64,000 bases of DNA from Gelatoporia subvermispora B (taxonomy: Eukaryota; Basidiomycota; Agaricomycetes; Polyporales; Gelatoporiaceae): contig KB445804.1 of NCBI GenBank assembly GCA_000320605.2, positions 198,591 through 262,590 on the forward strand, read 5' to 3'. A program made the position numbers and the translations under genes. Below, one piece after another: positions 13,288 through 24,900 of the stretch; position 1 is the first letter of the stretch, and every line of letters begins with the position of its first letter. The notes beneath the pieces are model-generated. The model ran no database searches and was not told the DNA's origin. It saw only the letters and a program-made list of their open reading frames with translations.

Positions 13288-13975
13288 TCAGATTTCGTCG
13301 ATGTCGACTTCGTCCTCGTCCCCGAACTCGAACGTGCACTCGCCATCTTCCTCGCCGAACGTCTCGGTCTCGTTGATCTTGGCGTTCTCGGGGAGCTCGC
13401 CGTATGCCTTCACTGTAGGTGCAGAGATGCGTCGAGGATGTAGAACATCAGTCAGCAACGACAGACACAGCAGGAATGAATAGTAAGACGCACGACTACG
13501 AGCCTCATCCGCAGTGTACTTGACAATAACGTCCGCCTTGTCGTCCTGGAATTCACGGAGGGAGAGCAGAATGATGTCTCCCTGGTTAATCCAGACCTAT
13601 TGCATTATTCTATAAGCGCCCCCCCGCCACATCCGCAGAGATCGAACGTGCTTACCTTCTTGCGCATCTTGCCACGGATGTGTGCAAGACGCTTCTCGCC
13701 GTCGAAGCATTGCGCCTCGAGACGGCCATTACCAAGCATCTTGGTAACCTGGGCATACTCCTGGCCGTCCTCGCGGAAGACCAGCTCGCGCTTGTCGTCA
13801 TCGTTCTCGTTCTTTCCACGTCTCCGGTTCTTCCCTCCCTGTAGGCGTTTGCGGATGTTGAGCGATCTGTCAGCAAAGATAGGTGGGCAGAGGCCTGACC
13901 TTTCCCTTGTTCTGTGTATGGCATGATTATTAGCAGCTGTGAGCCTGCTGAAGGTCTGCGACGCACCTTAGGCAT
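13288..13975 (-). CDS. TIF11: Translation initiation factor eIF1A
   Basis: eIF1A binds the 40S A site and helps scanning and start-codon choice. The spliced protein is about 143 aa, the usual length. Exon 1 encodes only MPK. A 12-nt microexon adds NKGK, then comes [19 protein letters not shown], the OB-fold ([47 protein letters not shown]) and the acidic tail ending [10 protein letters not shown]. The stop is at 13288-13290. All conserved blocks are intact. The start at 13975 lies only 235 bp from the inserted transposon, whose far side faces the PP2A gene. Confidence 0.96.
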
Positions 13976-14203
13976 GATGAGTGGTCCTGAACGTTTCTCG
14001 AGGGTTCTCCCAAGCGATTTGTGACCTGCAGAGATTGACTAAGGGGACAAGAGCCTCGAGTGGTGGCGGGACGCAAGAGAACGCTGCAAGCAGTGCCGGG
14101 TCAGTCACCTCGAGGCGAGGCATGAAATCCATCTTTCCCACATCATGTCACGGTCGTTACCGTCACGTATATCCTAATGGGGCAGGTGGTGACACGCATG
14201 GAC

Positions 14204-14210
14204 GCGTCAC
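14204..14210. repeat. Left target-site duplication GCGTCAC
   Basis: This 7-bp word directly abuts the CACCCGGGTG terminus at 14211 and is repeated directly after the opposite terminus at 26844-26850. The eighth base differs. Confidence 0.8.
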
Positions 14211-14614
14211 CACCCGGGTGACACCGGATCTCAGCCTAATTAGCCTCATCGGCGGTATCGGACGCTGAGCCTAAGCTAGGCTTGTAGCGCCAAATAGCGA
14301 TTCCAGGAGCAACCCCAGGCTCCCCGCTGGCCTTTGCGCTCTCCTCCCCCCTGCGCTTAGCCCGCTCACCGTTGCCGCCGTTGCCGCCGTTGCCGCCGTT
14401 GCCGCCTCCCGCCGCGGGTATTCCCGAGCACGTGCATCGGCTCATCGCAGGCCCAGGCGCGCCGCCCCGCCCCCGCCCCCGCCCTGCGCTCGCGTGGCCA
14501 TGCCGTGCCTTGCCGGCGGCGGCTATCTCCCGCCCCTTATCTCCCGCCCTCCCGCCGGCGGCTATCTCCCGCCCTTCCTCCCGCCGGCCCCGCCGCCGCC
14601 GCTCTCGGGCCCAC
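14211..14614 (-). repeat. Terminal repeat unit, copy B (left end)
   Basis: Reverse-complement copy of the 404-bp unit, identical by eye to copy A. It forms the outer left end of the element and stops one base before the N run. Confidence 0.92.
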
Positions 14615-14615
14615 T

Positions 14616-15007
14616 NNNNNNNNNNNNNNNNNNNNNNNNNNNNNNNNNNNNNNNNNNNNNNNNNNNNNNNNNNNNNNNNNNNNNNNNNNNNNNNNNNNNN
14701 NNNNNNNNNNNNNNNNNNNNNNNNNNNNNNNNNNNNNNNNNNNNNNNNNNNNNNNNNNNNNNNNNNNNNNNNNNNNNNNNNNNNNNNNNNNNNNNNNNNN
14801 NNNNNNNNNNNNNNNNNNNNNNNNNNNNNNNNNNNNNNNNNNNNNNNNNNNNNNNNNNNNNNNNNNNNNNNNNNNNNNNNNNNNNNNNNNNNNNNNNNNN
14901 NNNNNNNNNNNNNNNNNNNNNNNNNNNNNNNNNNNNNNNNNNNNNNNNNNNNNNNNNNNNNNNNNNNNNNNNNNNNNNNNNNNNNNNNNNNNNNNNNNNN
15001 NNNNNNN
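14616..15007. other. Assembly gap (392 N)
   Basis: Unknown bases. The flanking contigs end and begin almost exactly at the boundaries of a terminal-repeat unit, which suggests the assembler broke on the repeat. Confidence 0.99.
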
Positions 15008-15410
15008 ACCCGGGTGACACCGGATCTCAGCCTAATTAGCCTCATCGGCGGTATCGGACGCTGAGCCTAAGCTAGGCTTGTAGCGCCAAATAGCGATTCC
15101 AGGAGCAACCCCAGGCTCCCCGCTGGCCTTTGCGCTCTCCTCCCCCCTGCGCTTAGCCCGCTCACCGTTGCCGCCGTTGCCGCCGTTGCCGCCGTTGCCG
15201 CCTCCCGCCGCGGGTATTCCCGAGCACGTGCATCGGCTCATCGCAGGCCCAGGCGCGCCGCCCCGCCCCCGCCCCCGCCCTGCGCTCGCGTGGCCATGCC
15301 GTGCCTTGCCGGCGGCGGCTATCTCCCGCCCCTTATCTCCCGCCCTCCCGCCGGCGGCTATCTCCCGCCCTTCCTCCCGCCGGCCCCGCCGCCGCCGCTC
15401 TCGGGCCCAC
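15008..15410 (-). repeat. Terminal repeat unit, copy C (left end, inner)
   Basis: Second reverse-complement copy, lacking only the first terminal base because the contig starts there. It matches copy B fully by eye and runs into the unique body at 15411. It is either a tandem unit or the same physical copy as B placed twice. Confidence 0.9.
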
Positions 15411-15743
15411 TAATTGGTTCCTACGTTCTCTGGCATGTATTAGTACCTATAGAGTGTTGAATACAGAAGTCTATTATCACTGCACCTCATGAAGAACTGT
15501 CTGGACCCGGCCGGTAAGGCCAATGCCGAGCGGATGGCACGTGGTCTTCCTGCGTCATCACAAGACCACGTGATTTGTGCCCTCCATCAACGCACTTGTG
15601 GCTGTAGTACTTTCCTGAGTGGCCTGAGCCCTCTAGTTTCTATCGCATCGCTTTCTATTCATTTGGCTTACACTGGCGCACACCTAGCCGACATTCCACA
15701 TGCAGCTACTAAGCAGATCGTATTCTCTGGCAGTACAGCACCT
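15411..15743. other. Left subterminal region of the element
   Basis: Positions 15411-15489 are repeated in reverse at 1-79. An inverted pair of CACGTGGTCTT follows at 15538-15572. No coding block is recognised before the 3' end of the first cargo gene. Confidence 0.6.
15538..15572. promoter_or_regulatory. Inverted repeat of CACGTGGTCTT
   Basis: CACGTGGTCTT at 15538-15548 and its exact complement AAGACCACGTG at 15562-15572, separated by 13 bases. Each arm contains an E-box, CACGTG. It could form a hairpin or serve as paired binding sites near the element end. Confidence 0.6.
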
Positions 15744-17710
15744 CTATATCCTCCCCCACGCGATCGCCCCCAACGTCTGATCGTCCATCCCGGCCGTCCA
15801 GTCGATTTCCAGTGGGTTGTACTGCCCGGACTCTGCACCAGGAAGATAGTATGAGACATTCCCAGCTCCCGAGAAAGCACCGGAGAGCGACGGGAACGAC
15901 AATAACGATTGGGCAACCTCGGCTCCGACTTCTCCAGGTTGCAGCATCGGCGGCATGGCCACGTCTTCTGCGATTCCGAAGGCATCCTGGTGCAGAGGAA
16001 CATCTGGTACGTTCTCGATTGGCGACAGGAGGCTATGGAGCAGACTGCCGATCGGGGGAGGCGCATCCGGCGCGGTAATCATAGGCGTTAGCATGAGTTG
16101 CGCCGCTGCAGGTGAGGCTCGCATGCTGTTGTCCAGAGCCATCGGCACGGGCAGCCCAGCTTCAATGCAGTCTGGGCCCATCAGATTGCTTTCGTTGACA
16201 GCTTGCATAGCCTGGCCTGTTGACGGCGAGACCTGCGGGTCTTCTGTGCCAGCCGTGCTTGTGTCATGACGATCGATGTCACTGCCCATGGAATGCGAAG
16301 CCGGCACGATAACTGGTGACGAAGGCTGGGGTGTCGTACACCTGCTTTCGTCATCAGATGTCTGAACCTCTTCAGCACTTTGCGGGTGGCGACCGCCCTT
16401 CTTTCCGGTTCCTTTGCCCCTCTTTCGCGGGGCCGTGATCAGCGCCTCCTTCCGCGCATTCCATTCGTCCTCGCTCAGATCCACCCAGTGCAAAGAGGGC
16501 GATGGTCCCTCCAATGCGGCGAGCAGGCGCTCGAGCGGGGCGCATGACTTGAATCCGCCCGGGTTGCATACACCATCCTCCTCGGTCCAGCCTTCGAGCT
16601 TTACACCGTACCTGGTGACAAGGTCCTCGTAAGCCGCCCACTTCATTTCCTTCGGCAACTTGTCCCGGGGGAAGCCCTTGCGGATGCAGATATCACCTAT
16701 TATTGGTCAGTATGTTCACATCGTATAAATAGTTCTCGTCACGAAGCACTCACGGAAGCGTTCCACGATGGTGGTCCGTACCTTCCCCTTCAGGGTGTTG
16801 AAGCGTCTACCACCCATCTCCCTCCGAACGCCTATCAACATTCTGTCGATCAGCATCACAATGTATTTGACGACGCTCAAACTCACCGTCCAGCCCAGCA
16901 ACGATATAACCATCAATACGAGCCGCAAAGACCTCAACAGTCACCTTGAAGACCTGGCTACATGCATCTGCGGCCTTCGCAGATGCATACGTCTCAATCT
17001 GCCAGTTGTCGGTCGCATCCCCGTGAAGGATCAGCAACATGAACTCAGCGCCCGTGCGGTTATGCAGTGCTTCCAACTGTATTCAGGTGAGTTGTCATTG
17101 AAATCTCGCCACGGTAATCTTGACTCACCTCCGGGTGAATACTTCTATGTACCCTACTCACGTCAATTGCAGCACTCTTCGTCGGCACATTCTTAGCGGT
17201 GGCGCGCTTGTCCCGCGTGTGCTGCAGTTGGGAGATCAACCGTCCTCGCTCCTCGTCGTCCATGTCATCCCACTCGTCAGCCGCAGTCTCTTGCACAAGG
17301 TTAGTCAGTGTTTGCCGTCCCTCAGAAGCAACACCTGTAAGTCCTCATCAGCCAGCTCTTATTTCTGTTCTGACAGAACCTTCTACCTACCATCCGCTTT
17401 GTTACGCTCCGACCTGTCGTGTAGCATCGCGTTATAGCTATTTACGGCACGATGACTCGACAGGAGCGGTCCGCTGCTGTATAATTGCATGGCCACCCAC
17501 TTCCGGGGTCTAGAAGTAGCTCGTAAGCATCCATGTAACATAGAATGTATACAAAAAATGCATAACGTACTGCTTATACTTCTCGGCAATCCGTGTGATA
17601 GAAGCATTGTATGCGACACGCTCTGCCATGAGTTCATCCCACAACTCGTCACTCCGCTGAGCATTGGCTGCCCGCTGCTCTTTAGTGCGCTGGGGCCTCA
17701 CGACTGGCAT
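15744..17710 (-). CDS. Cargo gene 1: KDZ-element-associated protein of unknown function
   Basis: Exon 1 begins MPVVRPQRTKEQRAANAQRS at 17710. Later exons give YNAMLHDRSERNKADG, ETAADEWDDMDDEERGRLIS, NVPTKSAAIDVSR, LEALHNRTGAEFMLLILHGD, KVTVEVFAARIDGYIVAGLD, RRFNTLKGKVRTTIVERF and a long last exon (about 16690 down to 15744) opening GDICIRKGFPRDK, then YGVKLEGWTEEDGVCNPGG and HWVDLSEDEW. The order resembles a basidiomycete family that I recall as recurring beside KDZ transposases, with the same alternation of a HNRTGAE-like block and a GVKLEGW-like block; this is from memory, not a search. The last ~240 residues are low-complexity and rich in Pro, Ser and Met. No catalytic motif is seen. Exon borders between 17200 and 17530 are unsure. 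Confidence 0.65.
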
Positions 17711-17842
17711 GGTGGGTAAAAACTGTGAGGTTTGGAATGTGATGTTGTAGCAGAAAAGATTGTTTTGTGCTGACCGTCACTTAATTGCAGGTCCTTGCAT
17801 CTGACAGAGCGATCACGTGAGGATTATTCTGACATTGACGAC

Positions 17843-19252
17843 CTACAGACTATAGAATGTTGTACTACTTGTAGCTGAGGCCACACTACGTCTACTCGTG
17901 TTGCTCACGGACGACTCCTCCCTGACAGTCAAGGATGTTTCTGAGAGTTGCTCAGATGCTACGCTCCGCATGATATCCCGGCTCTCTGCAGAAAGCTCCG
18001 CCTCCACCAAAACCCGTAGGCGTTGTGCATCCCGAGCCTTCAATCCGACCGCAGTAAACGCAGGAACCCAGTCATCTATCCAATAGTCTAACGCGGCCTC
18101 AATGCGGGCACATTGGTGCGTCGTCAAGTTAAGGGTACGCAGAAACTCTTTGACAACACTACCAAATGGTAGGCTGTCTACATCTCCCCGGCAATAATAC
18201 TCTGCTTCGTACGATGGAGGCAGGTCTTGTCGCCATATATTGATTGGTTCGTCTGCAGAACGGAGTGGCTGGCCCGTCGCAGGCACGCTGAGACTCAAGT
18301 CCCTCGCAAGCCGCGCCAGGGCTGTGTCATCGTTGTCTACAAGTGGATGATCTTGTCAGTCGACTTTGCGACACGCTATGACGAGAGTCTTACCTCGGTG
18401 TGGACGTTCCTGGACACCTCTGGTAGCACGCCGTGGTTCTGGGGGACTTCTGGCCGGGGGCAGACGCCCACGTTTTGTCCTCTCACGCCGGACGTTTGCA
18501 GGGGGCGGCGAGGGGGGGGGTGCAGGGGGCAGCGAACGGCAAGAGGTCGAGAGCGGTGACGTCCGAGATGGTACGGTGCAAGGCGATGCATCTCCATGCT
18601 CCGATAATGAGGGGGACAGGGACGCGGCCAGGCGCACCGGGTTGTTAAGCACACGCCCAGTCTCCGGGTCCAGAGCATGTCCCCGTGGCGTGATTTGGTC
18701 CAGCTTCCGATGGAACGCCAAGATGTGGGGAACCGCAAGCTCATTCTGAATAATAGACCGTATCTTTGACACGGCCTGCATCCAGCTCGAATTCTGCTGA
18801 AATTGTCGAGACAGGATGAAGTCGACCTGAACAGATGACGGTTCCAGCGGTACAGATGTGTCCCACTCGGGTCGGACAGCAATTCCTATGAAGAACGCAT
18901 CTGTCAGACGAGCGACACCAACAGCCTAGACACGTCAGAGAGCATCACCAACTTGGCGTCAACAAAAATCAAAATCGTGAAGTCCACGGCGCTCACGTAC
19001 CGCATCCTCAATATCATTCAGAGCCTCGTGGTAGGCCATCTTCCTGTCGTCATTGGACAAACAGAAATGATCGTGCAGCGTGAAGTTAGAGTGAATTTGC
19101 TCGTTGCCGTCCTTCCGAACATGCAGCCGCTCTTTGAATCGTTGCTGTTCGATTACTGAGAGGGGGGGCTGTGGATTCCGGGACTGGGTAAATTTCCTGA
19201 GTGCAGGTGGACTGTATCGAGCAGGGACAGCGCGTGATGATCGTGGGGCCAT
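17843..19252 (-). CDS. Cargo gene 2: uncharacterised protein
   Basis: Starts MAPRSSRAVPARYSPPALRK at 19252. Exon 1 has FKERLHVRKDGNEQIHSNFT and ends at a GTACGT donor after DIEDA. The next exons give VGVARLTDAFFIGIAVRPEW, VQVDFILSRQFQQNSSWMQA and ELAVPHILAFHRKLDQITPR, then a Pro/Ser/Arg-rich linker (about 18420-18600). The last exon carries INIWRQDLPPSYEAEYYCRG, a helical block (LRTLNLTTHQCARIEAALDY), KARDAQRLRVLVEAELSAES and a Ser/Thr-rich tail, with the stop at 17843-17845. No known domain was recognised. It has the same orientation as cargo genes 1 and 3 and lies wholly inside the element. Coding quality is good across all exons. Confidence 0.65.
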
Positions 19253-19778
19253 GTTTTAAGAGGAAAGTATAACAACAGAATGAGACTTCGCAGCCAAGCA
19301 TTGCCAGCTGCAACGCCGCTCCCATGTTGTGTGGCGTCCTGAAGCTTAGTGAAATATGTTCTCGTAGTGTTGTAGTATGATGGCTGCTTTGTGCGCCTTC
19401 GACCCCGTCACCGTACATTCTGTGGTTCAGGTTCGAGTCTCCGCTGTTGCACTTTTTTGCATCAGGTTCCTGAAAGGCCTTCAGCGGCACATCATGTGAA
19501 ATTAAGCCTGGGGTCGATTTTATACTCATGGAAACATGAAATTTATGCTGGGAACCGTGCTATCTTTATTACTACTATACGCCCGCTGTGCACACTTTTC
19601 TCGCAGTACATCCCTCTACTGTGACCACGATCTCAGAAGCCAAACTGTTGTCGGAACGTGCGCAAGTTGACACTGTAAAGGGTATGCATTCATCAACTTT
19701 CCATTCACGTTCGTGCAAGATCCGCGAGCACTCACCACCTTCCTTGCGAGATGAGGGTGTTGTCCATGGCAGCCTGAT

Positions 19779-20400
19779 TCAAGGCAGGCAGTCCTGACAA
19801 TTGCGGTACTTAGCGTCCAGTAAGTTCATACACACGTCAATCGTGGCAGGCGCACCTTGAGCACTGAGCTCGATAAACTGTTGACACACAGCCACCATTC
19901 GCCGGCGTGCATGAAGTACACACGGATGGGCATGGGAAACCACACCTCTTCGTGCAATGACGAGCAGACCGTCTAATTCACGGTGGACGTACCGCATAAC
20001 CCCCTCCATCCACTCATCTCCCAATGCCCTGCCGACCACTAGATCGTAGAATTCATCCCATAGTGCCTCCTCGTTCACTTGCATACTCCTTGTCCATTCC
20101 GGGTCCTCGGTAGGGTACTTTCGGACAATGCTAGTATGATAAACTCTAGTGACAAGTAGATAAAGTGGTCAGAATAGGCTTGACTGAGATAGATGGAACT
20201 CACATGCGTTCGCCATCGAGTTCCTGCTGCCGGCGCAATTGCAACTGCGCCTTGTCCTTGCGAGACAACTTGCGTCGACTTGAGCGATGTATGGAGTTGT
20301 ACCGCCGTTGATATTCTCTGCGGGCATCTACATGTCTACGACATAGTGAGTACGCGATGTGGACATCGAAGAGGACGTACTTCTCGTAAGAAGGACGCAT
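19779..20400 (-). CDS. Cargo gene 3: small uncharacterised protein
   Basis: Two exons. Exon 1 starts MRPSYEKYVLFDVHIAYSLC and is basic towards its end (RKLSRKDKAQLQLRRQQEL), closing at a GTGAGT donor near 20203. After an intron, exon 2 reads VYHTSIVRKYPTEDPEWTRS, EEALWDEFYDLVVGRALGDE, GVMRYVHRELDGLLVIARRG and ends NCQDCLP with the stop at 19779-19781. The product is helical and probably soluble; function is unknown. It lies in the minus-strand run of cargo genes. Confidence 0.55.
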
Positions 20401-21115
20401 CTGAGGTGGCCTGAGTTAAGCACAAGTATATCAAGGTGTGGAACAAAGTTGGGGAGCCAGCGGGAAGTTGTGGCTGCGAAAGTGCCGGTTGTGGACGATG
20501 GCAGAAGGTAGGTTGGGTCAGCCACTGCGTACTGGATGGCGTTCAGCACGTAAATGTGTCTCAGTCAACACATCCGCAACCGCCAAATGCGCTCCACATG
20601 TCGGTTACTTTATTTTTAAACTATGCATAAGGGGCTAATCCTCCGATCACTACTGCATCGGACTCAAGAGTATCTCAATGTTATTTATTGAAATATCACG
20701 AAGACAATATGTTTGACGCAACGCCACAGCGGCTGAGACGCTCATCCAGGAGAGACATGGTGGACCAAAACGCCGCGTGCCAACGACACAATGAGGCGTG
20801 CAAAGTTGCGTATAACAAGCACATACATCCAGACAATACACTGTGCTATGCTAGTGTCAGGATTCGTAAGGGGAGAGATATGGCATGCAAAAAAAAAGCA
20901 GGCGAAGGATCGAACCCGCAATTTCGTAAATGAACAATCGACAAAATACCGCGCAATATCACACCAGTACCACAAGACCACCAGCACTTGCTAAACTTCA
21001 GAGCGGCAAGACACACGACCCATGTGTAGGGTAAGTAAATGTCCGGCACAACTTTGAAGACATAAGTCGCCCGTTCGACATACCTGTTGCGTGAACTTCG
21101 TGTACCTGGGGCATA
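20401..21115. promoter_or_regulatory. Divergent spacer between cargo genes 3 and 4
   Basis: Likely holds both promoters. A plus-strand open frame at 20709-20933 (starting MFDATPQRLRRSS) is weakly coding-like and could be an upstream exon or a small gene, but nothing supports a function. A minus-strand B-box-like GGTTCGATCC followed by a T run (about 20888-20918) does not fold as a tRNA. Confidence 0.4.
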
Positions 21116-21881
21116 ATGTCAAACGGCCTTGCAGCGGTATCACTGCCGTGGATGCGTCGAGAACCCCGGGGACCTCCGTGGGTGCCCACAATCGTCAGAG
21201 TGTGCGTGAACTTGATTCAGTGGACTTGCAAAAGTTGATGAACCCACAGAGTAATCGAGGACTTTCGCATGTGTGCTGATGCGGAGTCTAACTTGTATGG
21301 CCCGACTCGGATACCACTAGAAGCAAGATTCCGGGACGCGGAGCAGTTGGCCTCCATGCACAAGTGGGCAAAGGTTCTCGAAAACCTGAAGGAGTGGAAG
21401 AGGGCAGGGGTAGAGAAATGGGATATTTTGGCCCACAGGAACGTACCTATGGCCGCCTTCCTGGTGGCGTATATCACCGGATGGAACGGTCGGTGGCTGA
21501 CGGTGGAGCCATTCTCACCCGAGGATAGAAAGGCCATGTGTGAGCGAGGGTTCTTTGTGGAAAGAGATGATGACGAGAGATGTAAGTCTTCGGTGTGTTC
21601 GTGTGGTACGACCTGCTGACACGGAGGCAGTCGTGTTGCCATGGGACCGCTGGTCAAAAGTGCATGACTACTCCGCGCAGTTAGACGAGCAACGCTGGGG
21701 AGAACGGGAGATTTACCGAGTCGTTGGCACAGACTACCTCCGAACGAACGCAGTCGTGGCGGTGGATCTGAGCTTGGTGCGAGGGTGGCGTGGGCACGAT
21801 GGATTCGTCCGCGAAGATGGGACCAGAATTGTAGTGCATACCGTCATGTTCCTGTGTCAAGGTACGCGGAATGTCGTGTAG
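21116..21881 (+). CDS. Cargo gene 4: uncharacterised protein
   Basis: ATG 21116 opens MSNGLAAVSLPWMRREPRGP. An intron at 21202-21249 joins to VIEDFRMCADAESNLYGPTR, then RFRDAEQLASMHKWAKVLEN, GVEKWDILAHRNVPMAAFLV and GWNGRWLTVEPFSPEDRKAM. A second intron (donor GTAAGT near 21582) leads to FVLPWDRWSKVHDYSAQLDE, EREIYRVVGTDYLRTNAVVA, VDLSLVRGWRGHDGFVREDG, with the stop at 21879-21881. No domain was recognised; Trp- and charge-rich segments suggest a folded protein. It is the only plus-strand gene in the element and ends 67 bp from the end of the transposase gene. Confidence 0.6.
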
Positions 21882-21948
21882 GCATGAGTTCATTCAATTC
21901 AAGCTCACGAACACAAATGAATTGCTACTTGGAGGTACACGTGTGGTC

Positions 21949-24900
21949 TTACCCAGCTACAGCAAAGTCTTCAAGGAGCTCTGTCAGCTTTACCATCGCT
22001 TCATCGTCGCTACCATCATCCTCGCCCACATCATCATCACACTCCGGGGTCCCAGTGCATTCAGCGACGTCATCGCGATATGTCTTGATGAGTTCCGCAA
22101 GACGCGGGTCTGCTGGTGTCCCAACGGTCCAAGAGCCGGAGAATCCGGGCAGGCGCGCGATGGCCTGGATACGCCGCAGATGCACAAAGTTGATCCGCGA
22201 GTACTTACGATATCGAACACGAAGCTCAGCTGCGAGCACTGGATCCGTCTCCAACGTTTGCTGGATGGCACTTTTGAATGCCGCGCGTTGCAATACAATG
22301 TGTGTATGCAAGCGAGGAATCTCGACATTCAGTCGTGTGATCTCGTCGTAAGCTCCCCGGATCTTCCAGTACTTGGCGGCGACCTCGCGGTTGTAAGGTA
22401 CAGTCCACGGCCTTTGAGTCACGTTGCCGGAGGTGTGCGAGTGTCGTAAGAGATCAAATTCAGAAATGAACGTGTAGTTCACGACGTCTTTCCAGTCAAG
22501 TGTCGGAGCCGGAGGTTGCATTTGCACGGCTAACGAGTTATATTTGCTGAGGGCCGATCGTATGGCCTTGCCTCGGGCTTTCAAGGCCTTCCAAATGGAA
22601 GTACGCATTTTATAACCTGGGGAGGTTGCTATTAGTAACAGGTATATTGAAAATTAAGACATGATAATACTCGCCCATCCCCGTCATGTTTGCTTTGGAC
22701 ATCTCAAGTAGACGTTGAATAACAAGTTGCTGTACCTTTTCTAGGGCTCTGTGGAAATCCCTATTGCGCATGAACTGAAGTATGTCTTGATACTTGGCAT
22801 CGTGCGGGCTCCATCGATGTTCGATGTCAAGCTTGGCCTCGAGATCGTTGACGGCTTCGATGGCAGCGTAGGCCGCTTCTTGGGCTGCGCGACGCGCCCG
22901 CTCCAGGCGACGAGTCATGCGGATGTCCTGCTGGGTGTCGACCGCGCGTCCAGCGGATGTAGACACGAATGCATCGCGAGCAGTGCCGAGTTTCTGTCTG
23001 GAAAAACCGTAAGGAAGATCTGTGTTACTAACGAAAAGAAACGTACTCTGCGCGTTCCCGGTCTATGAGAGCTTGGACATATGCGCACTCTAGGACTCGA
23101 TCTTCAGGCTCATCCTTGAGATTCTTGAGGAAGTCTCGTTCATCCTGAAGCCAGGATTCGATCGTGGAGTCGTCAATGCCGAGTGTGCTCTTGAGGTGGG
23201 CGACTTCAACAGAGTAGTTCTTGATAATGGTGAGGCATTGCCGATAATTGTTATACAGAAAACGGCCTGTCAATGATGGTGTCAGTATCTAGAGTCCGAC
23301 TCTTGTGGGAAGGTATGGACGCACTCAGCTCACTGTAGCGATCCTCATCCCACTGACTGAAATGAAGGTCGAGAAATTGGAGATAGTGGAACAGGGAGGC
23401 ATATCGTATGCACCGAGCGACGGTATTTGATGAGGAAAAGACGCGTTCCATGCCTTCGAGATCTTCTATGCCGTAGCCAAGAATATAGAGTGGGTGATTA
23501 TAGAGCTGGCACAGTCGATTGTGCGCATACCCGTGAAAAGCGCACACAACAAATTGCATGTTGTGTGCGCGAACCTTGGGCCCTACCTTCGCACTGTTGT
23601 TGGCTGTCTCGTTGAAGGCACAACCAATATCATAGCCGCAGCCACACTGATCGTGATGGACGTCCAGGATCCAGTCGACTATGGCAAGCGGATACTTAGC
23701 TCTACATGTTGTAAGTAACAGTCGCAAGGGACAAGGTGCATGGCTACTCACAGCTCGCCACTGCGGATCATCTCGCATGCCTTCTGGATAAGGCCGTGTC
23801 GACATGCGCACACAAATATGCCTGTTGTCTCATAGACGTCAAGAGCGCGCTTCTCGTGCTCAGCAGCGCTCGCCTTCCAGCGCTGTGTACAAGGTGTAGG
23901 TCGGGCCTGACCATCAGACGCATCTCCAGGGCCATCCTCAGATAGCCACGGGGCATCCTGGTCTTCCTCCTCGTCCTGTCGGAAGATTAGCTAAGCGGAG
24001 CACGTGATTCGAATGAAAGCACACCTCATCTACATCCTCAACCATAGGCTTGGGGGGTGAGCTTCTGTGTTTGACCTCGTCCTTGAACTGGTCGACGTGG
24101 TCGCGGGACAGGAAATAGTCACTTTTGAAGGTGCGCTCGTCCTCGGTGCCAGCTTTCGCGATGCGTTTGGCCGAGTTGTTCCCATCCATGGCTAACAGGC
24201 GAGCCGGATGAAGCTCGACTTCGCCTTCGAGCTGTGGGACAATGAGTCAGAAGATGTAAAACAACTTGAGCAAGAGCGGTAATCGGCGCGCCTTTAAGTT
24301 ACAGCACGGACAGGCGTTCTTAGCACGCCACTCAGGAGAGTCGTGGCCAAGGGCCTCGTCGACTGCCGTCTTGACCCGGCGCAGGATTGCTAGGTAGACA
24401 TCGAAGGCGATCGAGAACTGCTCTCGGAGAACGCTGGAGTATGTCACCTAAAGAGCAGATTATATACCATGATGAAACCTTTAGTAGAATGCACTGACAT
24501 CGTGAAGGTCGCAGAGAGCGCGAACCATGGGCTGTATGGACAGTTGAGCATGACGACGGCGGAGTCGATGATATAGCTCCAAGGTGTCCAGGCTGAGGGC
24601 AACCGACGGGACGACAGGGCTGCATCCTAACAAGCCCTGACGTATCAACGCCACGTTGGCGAGCTCGTTAGGGAGTTGAGGCACAGATAACTTGTCGTCT
24701 CGACCTGGGCAAGTGTAAGTCGAGATCAAACAGGAGGTTACATGTGGTACGTACGATGCGAGTATATGGCGGTGATATGGAATATAGTATGTTCTCCTAG
24801 GCCATCAGGGGGGAGGGTGTGGCCATGCTTCCACTGTAGGTATGCATTGACAAGATGGGGCATCTGCTCGTCCCAGTTGTGTTGTAAGGCGCGCAAGCGA

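Noticed and set aside
20880..20995. tRNA-like signal on the minus strand (GGTTCGATCC then a run of T)
   Set aside because: The T-stem does not pair, no anticodon arm of suitable length could be drawn, and spacing to an A-box is wrong. At best a degenerate pol III-like relic.
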